A stretch of DNA of 64,000 nucleotides. Source: Angiostrongylus vasorum (lineage: Eukaryota > Nematoda > Chromadorea > Rhabditida > Metastrongylidae). Where the stretch lies: the NCBI GenBank assembly GCA_018806985.1, contig JADANN010000033.1:1736001-1800000 (forward strand). Direction: 5' to 3'. The position numbers were made by a program, and so were the translations under genes. Below, one piece after another: positions 49,808 through 64,000 of this stretch; positions within the stretch are counted from its first letter, which is position 1, and the number at the start of each line of letters is the position of its first letter. Under the pieces are notes generated by a model. That model was not told where the DNA came from and searched no databases. It was given only the letters and a program-made list of their open reading frames with translations.

Positions 49808-52800
49808 CTATTGGTAGGCTCCATGAGACTGTGAGTTATGCCACTGAGCAATTTGTAGAGGTATCAAAGCCACTGCATCATCGGTGTCAAGATCTTCGAA
49901 CGGGATGAATTGGAAATTCTTCAAGAAAATCACAAGGTCTTATATTTGAACTTTAAATTAAGTACTACCTCAAACATGACAATATTAGAATTAGCGTTTA
50001 TAATAAAAGCTGAACAAACCTGTCTAATAAGCTGCCTGCCATCAGAGTGTTTGAGAACTGGCGATTCTAGTGCCTTTACATTAGCAAAATCACGACCCTA
50101 TAACAAAGATGGTCAAAAATCTAGTAAATAATGCAGTGATTCCTTTCAATGGATAACTTCTTGTTCAAATTATGTTCAACCATTAACAGTAACCTCACCG
50201 TCCCAATGCCCACTGCTACAATACTCATTGGATGCACAGAGCAATCAACAATGGCGTCAACTGTCCGACGTGGATTAGTGAGGCCACCATCGGTTAAGAT
50301 TAACAGCACGAAGTACAGACCAAGATGGCGTCTTGACTCGGCCTTAGCGAACCTGAAATTCAATTGACAATTTCATATCTCCAATATAGAACATCTTTCC
50401 AACGGTTTACCGCCTCATCGTGACTGGGAGGTGTTCCTGGGTGTCGCACTGCGACGTACAGTGAGGGATTCACCCCACGGCAGGGTCTCCCAAGCTGAGA
50501 AGGGGTCCGGCGTTTCTATCAGGAAGCCCAGCAAAGAGCAAACTAATTTCAGGATCGACCACCGTCCTGGTATCAAACTAGTCGCATGGTGGCAAATCTC
50601 CTGATCCACAAAGGCGGCGACTGCCCGTGGTGGTGGTGACCTAGGCAGATTTTGGCTAGGCTGACTTCGGGAGTCCAGGGAACCACAACGGCTACACCAG
50701 CGAAACTCCCCAAAAATGGGAATTATGCTAGCGCCCACACCACCAGTGAAGACGGGCCATCCAAGTATCCAAGTAATATAAAACAAAGTGCTAAAGCTTC
50801 GAAACGAATGAATCCTCAATGGTTTACCCTCATCGCATTTTTTAGTGCCCAACTGCAATACATAGGGAATCTACACCCTCAAGTGTACTTCCTGCTGATA
50901 AGTTCAACAACTTCACTGTGGAGACCAGCCAGGAGTGAACCTATACCGCGACAACCTAACATGTTAACCAAGGATATCAAAATACTGTTAAAATAAAGGA
51001 CCACATAATAACCATATAACATAAGTGTGAGATACAGCCACAACGATGCTGAGACATTTGCAAAACTCCTGACCGCAGGTGTCTGCGGTGGGAATCGAAC
51101 ACGTTATTACTTTTTCCGGAAGCTAACGCGCTCACCACCACATCATGCGGGTCTCTCGTTTCGCCTATCTCCCAGCTAGTTCTCAGCTGGAAGTGAGACT
51201 TTCTGTTTCTCGAATGAATAGAGTTTCTTGTACGGTTCTAGTGCTCGACGGACATGAACACAGAACCTTATTGGTGCCCGCTCAAGTTACTTAGTGGTTA
51301 AACGGAACCACAAATAACGCTGATATTACTGCGAGTTTAAACAAATCTCTTGAAAGTTTTACATTGGGAAAATGTTTACAACATGCTGTAGTCAGACTCA
51401 CTTTGATACATGATAGATCACTTCAGAAAAGTCAGTTGGTGCAAACGGCTGCACAGTCAGTCTTGCATGGCGATAAGCGTCCAATAATCCTGACAGGCCA
51501 TCTACTTGGGGATCACTATGGGAACCGCTCTAAGGACAAAATAGCTTGTTATAAATACTCAACAGAAAAGTGATTGAGTAAATGCAACAGATTGCCCTAA
51601 GGCGGTCCAGGAATCTCTGAGAACTCAAAAAAATCTTACACAGTTGCGGTGCAATCCTGCGAAGAGACAGGAATTTAACCTCAACTATAAATTGAAACGC
51701 AGAAGTGGCTTGGAACTCACCAAAGCAAAGCATTGTGATAGTTCAAACTGTGGTCCTGTTCTTGCACCAAAACCAAGCGCACCTAGAAAACAACGTTAGG
51801 AACTAACCATACATAGTTACAATTAATCATAGAAAAACACACCTACTCGTGCGTGAGCCATGTAACTAAGGAACAATGGCGTAAGCCTAACTATTGCATT
51901 CATGTAGGGACTTTGTGTATGCGGATGGATGTAATGGAGCGAATCAGGCTGATTTGGATTGCCATTAGAAGCCGTTAGGTCTACTGCAGTGGTAAGATGA
52001 AGGTGAACACTAAAAGGCATTACTTAACCTGAACTGCAAAGACGACTTTCAGAAAATCTGAAAATATCCCGAGATCGAATTACGAGTAAATTTATCTCTA
52101 AAGGTTAGGGTTTAGAGTTTATAAAATAATGTCCAGATCGATATTTCAAAAGTTGATTACCACCAAGTGACTTGTACTTCCACAATTATTAAAGGAAAAG
52201 AGTTGAAAACCTTGACAGTTATTTCCTAATTAACATTTGCATTACCCGCAACCCCATTAGCCCCAATTTCTTGAGCTGCCTTACTCACTTTGATACTTGG
52301 ACGCTCCGTCCTCACTGAATGCGCGGGTCCCAGCATAATCTTCATTTTTTCGGGGTTTTGCTAGTTTAGCCATTGTGGTTCCCTGAAGTCCTGAGGTCAA
52401 TCAGGTCGTCACCATCATAGGCAGTCGCCGCGTTTCTGGATCAGAGGGAGATTTGCCACCAAGTTTGCCACCATGCGACTAGTTTGATACGATGATTTAC
52501 CCTTAGCTGGATTTCCTGATCGAAACGCCGGACTCATTTCTCAGCTTGGGAGACTCTGTTGGACGGATGAATCCTTCCGCTGTAAATCGCAGGCCGACAC
52601 CCAGGAACACCTCCCAGCCAAGACGAAGCGGTAAACAGTTGGGAGGTACTCAAGCTGCCATCATTAACAATGTCTCAGTCTAGGTCTTTTGCATGTCATA
52701 ACTTCCCAAAGGCTTCGATCGCCCGCAGGACATCAACATTATACCCCCTATGTAAAAACCCGTTTTTCACGGTTTTTGGCGGCATAGTTCCTACAAGGTG

Positions 52801-55800
52801 CGCGTGAGGTTGTAACGGCGGGAGGAGAGTTTGTCAAACTTTTATGCCGTAATCATTGAGGTTATATGTTAGATGTGGACAGAACCGTTTCTTATGTACC
52901 TCATAGTCATTTGACTGCAGATTTTTGGCCAAGTTCACCCACGCATAGCGATGCTTATGCGAAATGCACAGGTCAATCCAACGTGGCGGAGATAGGAATT
53001 CCGTTGTCTATTCTCATTATTCATTTGCGTATTAACTCAGTGATATAGAAACTGTTGCTTGATAAACATTTATTTGCCACGCAAGAGCGCGTCAGTAAGG
53101 TAATACACCCGAAACCTCAGTTCGGCTTTGAACTTCCGATTACCCTCACCAGAGGTCACATGCTACCCACTACACCTGCCGACGACCTTGCCTTACCTTT
53201 CCCTTAGCCATGTTTTTTAGTGTTCTATCATCAATCACCCATCAAAGAAAAACTATCTTGGAGCTCAAGTAGGCATTAAACCCAGCTAAACTGAACCTGC
53301 GGTCGACATCACAATGTTTGGGTTTGGGTTCAGTGTTTGTTTGTTCCTTTTGTGTTCTTTTTTTAAGCTGGGTTCAATGCTGGCATCCTTGTGGTTGTAT
53401 TTCAAATAGTAACCTTCTATACAAAAAGAACAGGCAGTAAATAAAAAGTTAAGGCATGCAGAACTTGGTCTGCTTATTACTGCCCATTTTTTTCTTATAG
53501 AATGGTATTAAATGAAGTACAACCACAAGGATGCTGAGGTATGAGCAAAACACGAATCCTCAGTTACTCTTACGCGGATTCGTAGTTCAACAGAGGTTTC
53601 GCGTTCTGTTCATATCTCAGCATCCTTGTGGTCGTACTTCACATAGTATCACGAAAAACAATAGACAGCGATGTTAACTCTTTATTTACTGCCTATTATT
53701 ATTCTTCACGGCAAACTATGATATGAAGTAAAACCACTATGATGCTGAGATACGTGCAAAACCTAGACCCCAATCCTGTTGTCAGGTGATTGCTCTTGGC
53801 AGCGTTAGGTAGAAAACTGGTTGAGAGAAAGGCAAAGCAATGGTCTCAGTGGTGCTGCGCGTAATACATGAGCCTCTGAAAAGGGTAATCTCGGTTCGAT
53901 CTGGCCTTCAGTCCTGGTTTTGCAAATATCTCAGCATCATAATCGGCAGTAAACAAAATTAAGACATAGTAGTATAGTAATTGGCTATAGTTCTTGCGGA
54001 TTAGGAAAATCCATGGGATCCTGGAACAGCTTACTTGTGGTAAAACTCGTATAGCTTTTGTATCATAAAAATTGCATTTTTCTCCAGTACAAAAAGTTGT
54101 ACATGTCAAACTCACAGAGGAAAAAAAAATTAACTAACCCGTCCTTGATTGCACTAAAAAAAGACTCCCCATGGACTAATTCCAGACTTTCCAGATCGAT
54201 GCTCATTTTTTCGTGAATACGTTTACCTTCAAAGTTCATGAGCTGGAAAAAGATTGTTATGAATAAGAATAATGTAGCAGAACATTGAAAAATCATCGAG
54301 ATCCTACCATATAGGAATTTAATGGTCCGATGCCTCTTTCCAGTTGTGCCATAGAAGTACTGCAGAAGCCTTGAAATAAGTAAGGTGTAAAAATACAATA
54401 CTATAGAAGTTCAAGTTCAAGTTACTACACCAGTGGGAAATCTTACCTATCAAAGTGTCCACGTTGTTTGCAATCTGATTATAACAGTGGATTTGGAGGA
54501 CGCCTTGATGGTAGAATTGCACGATGTATAGTGGAACTGCGAACTCCTTCCATCTAGGATTCTTGTCTTTCACCACTTCACTTTTGTACAACAAAATAGC
54601 TCTTCTCTCTGTTTTCAGGACCAGCGCCATATACGCGGCTAATGGGACGTTCTCACGGACTTGTAGACAATTTCCAGAGAAACGTAGCTTCACATAATGG
54701 GAGTAGAAATCAGGAATCATAATCTGAAGATCAATGGCCGCTGAGGGCGACAGAGGAAGCGAAACCTCTCCCCCTTTGACGATTATCGAAGACAGATCCG
54801 TGAAAACATCACCAATACGATGAACTAAGGGACCGGTGTTGTGCTTAACATAGAAGACGGAAATCTTCAATCGATCCGATTTGTCGAATCGATATTGTAC
54901 TGGACATCGACATTTAAAGGTAATGTTCGTCTGATCGTAAACAGTTTCCGTTTGCGCTATCTAATATAGGAAGAATAAAAATGCAGATTCAAAAAAACTT
55001 CTAGAAGAAAAAAGACGATAGAACTCATGGAAATGAAGTATTAGTTCAGATAATTTACGAATAGATCTTACTTACTTGGATGGCACATTTTCAATGGTTG
55101 AGTGAGCCCCAGGATAGCTTCCACTTTCTCGGAATTTTTGTTGGTTCAGCCATCGTGGTTCCCCTGGAGTCCCCAGGACAGCCTACCCAAAGTCTGCCCC
55201 AGGTCGTCACCGCCACAGTCAGTCGCAGCCCTGGTGGATCGTAGGGAGATTTGCCACCATGTGACTTGTTTAGTACAAGGACGGTGCTGGATCCTGGTAT
55301 TGGTTTATTTTTAGCTGGGTTTCCTGATGAGAATGCCGCAGTCGCCAGCCTGGGAGACCCGGAGGGAGGGTGAATCCCCATGCTGTGCATCGCAGCCCGA
55401 CACCTGGGAACACCTACCAGCCACGATGAGGCGGTAAATAGTTGGGAGGTACGAACAGAACATCTTCTGATAAAACAATTTCCGCTACTTTTGGTTTTTA
55501 CAGATTTACTTTATGGAAACATATGCGAGTACAAAGTAACTGACTTCGAGGAAGGTCTTCTCCGTTTCCAGAAACTTCTGGATGCTCGCTCTAACACCGC
55601 TTGCAGCTTCCAAAGGTGAGATGTTCCTAAAAAGGATTACCTCCCAAGTGTTCAAAAATGATAGTAACAGTTAGTCGTACTACAAAATTAAGATTGGGAT
55701 TAGTCATTAAGAAGATGAGATAAAACGCTTACCATTTAAAAAAAGCTAAGTCACCCTCATCTTATTGTATATTATCTGCTTGACTATAACGTTCAGTCCA

Positions 55801-57249
55801 AATAAAAGTAACAAGAGACGAATTTCTACCACTAAACATTTCCTTGGCAGTAATCCATTACTCGTTTGGACTCGAAAGTCATTTCTCTTTAATTAAGTGC
55901 ATAGACTAACTGCTCCTTACCTTTTAAAACACGACTAATCAATATGTATTCTTTCTTCGATAGGCTTACACGAGTTTGATAGTCTTTGTTCAGCTAACGC
56001 TTCGACATCTTCGTCTTCATCCACCACATAGAGAAGACGAGCATCTGTGGACCATAGACTCGGATCATCGACTCTGATGAAGACGAAGATGTCGAAACGT
56101 GAGCCGAATAAACACTTTTTATCAAGCTCGTGTACGCTTATTAAAGAAAGAATACATATTGATTAGTCACGCCTAGGTTAAAGGAAAGTCGGCTTTGAAA
56201 TGCAACTAATTAAAGTAATTTTTAAAATTCAATGTACCTTACACAGAGTGAAAGCTCCAGTCCAAATGTAGCCATGCAGGTAGCGCAGCACTGTGGCGGG
56301 GGTGGTGGCGGTGGTGTACTAGAGGTCGGCCCTGCACCTTAGTCATTTGGCCAATATCGATTGATTTTCTTACATCGATCTGAGTCAATAACCTCTAACG
56401 ACAATCACAGTGATCATTTGAATGAACTAATGGAGGTAACAGTCCTGCGGTAGTCCTCTAACCTACTAAGTAATATTTCCGACTCATTCGGGTGTTTAGA
56501 ACTGATTGCCTAACTGAACTCGTAAAGTCGAGATGCCAAATCCTCAGCTTAGAACTACGAAGAGATTTCTGAGCCTTGTATAGAAGGGATTACCCTCCGA
56601 GTTCACAGATAAGGAAGGACATCTGAGAGTTTCTTTTAAGCTTAGAATTCAGTAAGAGAATGAGAGGGCAGTACTGAATATGTTGAGAAGCTGAGAAGAA
56701 CCATCTACACTGCGTTTCTTCAGTCATCTCATTCTATACTTGGATACTTGGATGGCCCGTCCTCACTGGCTGTGCGGGTCCCGGCCTAATCTCCATTTTT
56801 TTTTGGAGTTTTGCTCGTTTAACCATCGTGTTTCCCTGAAGTCCTGAGGTCAGCCTAGCCAAAGTCTGCCCCAGGTCGTCACCACCATGAGCAGTCACCG
56901 CCTTTGTTCATTAGAAAGAAGATCTGCCATCATGCGACTGGTTTGATACCAGGACGGTGGTGGATCCTAGTAGTGGTTTACTCTTAGCTGGGCTTCCTTA
57001 TGGAAACGACTGACTCCTTATCAGCTTGGGAGGCCCTATTAGCGGGATGAATCCGCCTTCCCCCCTCTGTACATCGCAGCACAACAGCCAAGAACATCTC
57101 CTAGCCACGATGAGGCGATAAACCGTTGGGAGATATGGCACTCTATACCACACGCAATCCGTGGATTTCTTCCTGCCAAATACGATGAAAGTAGAACTTC
57201 TCTCAGACAAACCGTCAGGATTTTCCTCTCCCTCGAGGAACAGAAATCT
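49808..57249 (-). CDS. Copine (two C2 domains plus vWA/copine domain)
   Basis: Copines bind phospholipid membranes in a Ca2+-dependent way. Exons in coding order, all in phase: 57154-57249 (GLSERSSTFIVF, the C2A 'LSKSDPF' strand), 54447-54960 (rest of C2A; C2B with KSEVVKDKNPRWKEF), 54308-54369, 54139-54242, 51843-52009 (TTAVDLTASNGNP, the vWA MIDAS DxTxSNG, and PDSLHYI), 51721-51782 (ALGFGARTGP), 51642-51656 (a 15-nt microexon), 51402-51529 (GLLDAYRHARL), 50199-50352 (YFVLLILTDGG), 50020-50097 and 49808-49918 (NFQFIPFEDL, then TAG read on the minus strand). The sum is about 496 residues, near the usual 530-560; the first exon or two are not found. SDP of the C2A Ca2+ loop reads RSS here, so Ca2+ binding by C2A may be weak. 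The introns hold four repeat D copies, a repeat B cluster and a foldback element. Confidence 0.88.
50400..50790 (-). mobile_element. Repeat D, the only full-length copy in reverse
   Basis: Starts 'aacggtttaccgcctcatcg' and ends 'gacgggccatccaagtatcc'. It lies in a copine intron, in the same direction as the gene's transcription. Confidence 0.8.
51020..51200 (-). mobile_element. Repeat B, reverse copy
   Basis: 'agccacaacgatgctgagac', 'aaactcctgaccgcaggtgt', 'taacgcgctcaccaccacat'. In a copine intron. Confidence 0.7.
52285..52655 (+). mobile_element. Repeat D
   Basis: 'actttgatacttggacgctc' to 'gcggtaaacagttgggaggt', with an internal deletion and a short repeated 'tttgccaccaagtttgccacc'-like step. 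In a copine intron, antisense to the gene. Confidence 0.75.
53080..53970. mobile_element. Repeat B cluster (four partial copies, both directions)
   Basis: 53090-53300 reverse, 53330-53460 forward 3' end, 53470-53620 reverse 3' part with a small palindrome ('gaggtatgagcaaaacacga' against 'tgttcatatctcagcatcc'), then 53690-53960, reverse end followed by a forward core 'ctcagtggtgctgcgcgtaa' plus 'ctcggttcgatctggcc'. All inside one copine intron. Confidence 0.6.
55070..55455 (+). mobile_element. Repeat D
   Basis: 'cttacttggatggcacattt' to 'gaggcggtaaatagttggga'. In the first long copine intron. Confidence 0.75.
55965..56170. repeat. Foldback element with hammerhead-ribozyme-like core
   Basis: The left arm 'taggcttacacgagtttgat ... 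ctaacgcttcgacatcttcg' pairs with the right arm 'cgaagatgtcgaaacgtgag ... caagctcgtgtacgct'. The right arm has CTGATGA at 56074-56080 and GAAA at 56094-56097, with a short possible stem (GAC/GTC) between. These are the two conserved strands of a hammerhead core, in the right order. Confidence 0.7.
56735..57137 (+). mobile_element. Repeat D touching a copine splice donor
   Basis: 'tatacttggatacttggatg' to 'gaggcgataaaccgttggga'. Its end lies less than 20 bp from the donor of the first recognised copine exon (57154-57249 on the minus strand). Confidence 0.8.
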
Positions 57250-57862
57250 CTGGAATACGATGTGGACGAATACATAACCATCCTGATGCCCCCCTTATAG
57301 AATTTGATGATCGGCTAGTTCACAAATGGCACATATAGCCACCCATAAATCGCAAGATGCCAAAGTACTAGTTTGAGTTTACTTTTGCGCTTAAAAAATA
57401 AGCAGTCCAGATTCGTAAGCACTTAGGACTAAGGCTTTTGATGAAGTAAAGCAGTTTGGAGAGCGTGTATTAGGCATTACGTATTAGTGACTGAAATCCT
57501 GACTCAAACAGAAATAAGGATTACAGAAGTTTTACGGAAGGTAGAATTGTTCTCATGATTTTATAAGGCAAGCCAGCAGGAATGTGTAAACTTCTACGAT
57601 ATCGATTGGTAAGAAACAAGTTAACAGATCATACTGGGAATGAATTCTGGATCTTAGATGAATCCACAGTGAATATCAAGTGGAATTCGAAAGCAAACGT
57701 TCAAGCAAATCCTCTCTTCAAGCGGAGCTTTTTAACAATATCGCGCTCTATTCATAATCTGATGCCGTTCTGCTCACTCAACTGGGTTCTGTAGGTTATC
57801 CCGGAATTCCGCAGTTCCTTCTTCATCCCAGTTATCATCCATCGTCTTGACGTCCAGGAACC
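57250..57862. promoter_or_regulatory. Space between divergent copine and mppb-1 genes
   Basis: At most ~610 bp separate the first recognised copine exon (minus) from the mppb-1 start (plus). Any further 5' copine exon and both promoters would have to share it. A frame at 57582-57794 has no domain. An acceptor-like 'gacgtccag' lies just before the mppb-1 ATG and may be a trans-splice site. Confidence 0.4.
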
Positions 57863-63829
<5,967 letters not shown>

Positions 63830-64000
63830 GTGAGTTTTTTTTTCCAGAGCTTCAAGGACTTCTTTTAAATGCCTTTGCTCTATTTGACTCTGTGTTCATG
63901 ATTTTGCACTCATATGGAATTACCTACGAAATACCACCATAGTGATTGAGTCGTCCATTTACGTACACGTCTTTTTTCTTTGCTTAGTTACTTTGTTGAT

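Overview
This window looks like nuclear DNA of a clade V parasitic nematode, most likely a strongylid of the hookworm type. The genes are cut into short exons with TTTCAG-like acceptors, two start codons sit directly behind acceptor-like sites as in SL trans-spliced genes, the protein families are animal ones with nematode-style divergence, and the introns are packed with RTE-type LINEs and short tRNA-like repeats. Species cannot be fixed from the sequence alone.

Layout, left to right. (1) 393-4506, plus strand: last five exons of a FEZF-type six-finger C2H2 transcription factor, with a one-base frame break in one finger exon. (2) 7154-7469, plus: complete two-exon ribosomal protein L29. (3) 8782-14896, plus: THO complex subunit 7, with a decayed LINE lying antisense in its large intron. 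(4) 15-30 kb: no convincing host gene; LINE fragments, SINE-like repeats, a GC-rich island, a ~106 bp tandem repeat, a (GGT)n tract and AT microsatellites. (5) 30560-34547, plus: a nine-exon gene of about 600 codons that I could reconstruct but not name. (6) 37854-48648, plus: a bestrophin-family chloride channel, apparently incomplete or decaying, with its introns full of SINEs. (7) 49808-57249, minus: a copine (two C2 domains plus a vWA/copine domain), convergent with the bestrophin. (8) 57863-63829, plus: mitochondrial processing peptidase beta subunit, divergent from the copine and running off the right edge.

Four short interspersed repeat families recur; names here are provisional. Repeat A (~290 bp) has A- and B-box-like motifs and a CTTTATCC tail. 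Repeat B (~330 bp, two subfamilies) ends in a GGCAGTAAATAAAAAGTT-like sequence and often sits in inverted pairs. Repeat C is tRNA-like with a GTTCGATTCC-type B box. Repeat D (~390 bp) shares one end with the 3' region of one LINE and the other end with the 3' tail of a second LINE. Two LINE lineages (here LINE-I and LINE-II), a Penelope-like GIY-YIG remnant, and foldback elements carrying a hammerhead-ribozyme-like core complete the mobile fraction.

The genes do not form a pathway: they are unrelated neighbours (transcription factor, ribosome, mRNA export, channel, calcium-dependent membrane protein, mitochondrial import). All exon borders are read by eye from splice consensus, reading phase and family conservation.
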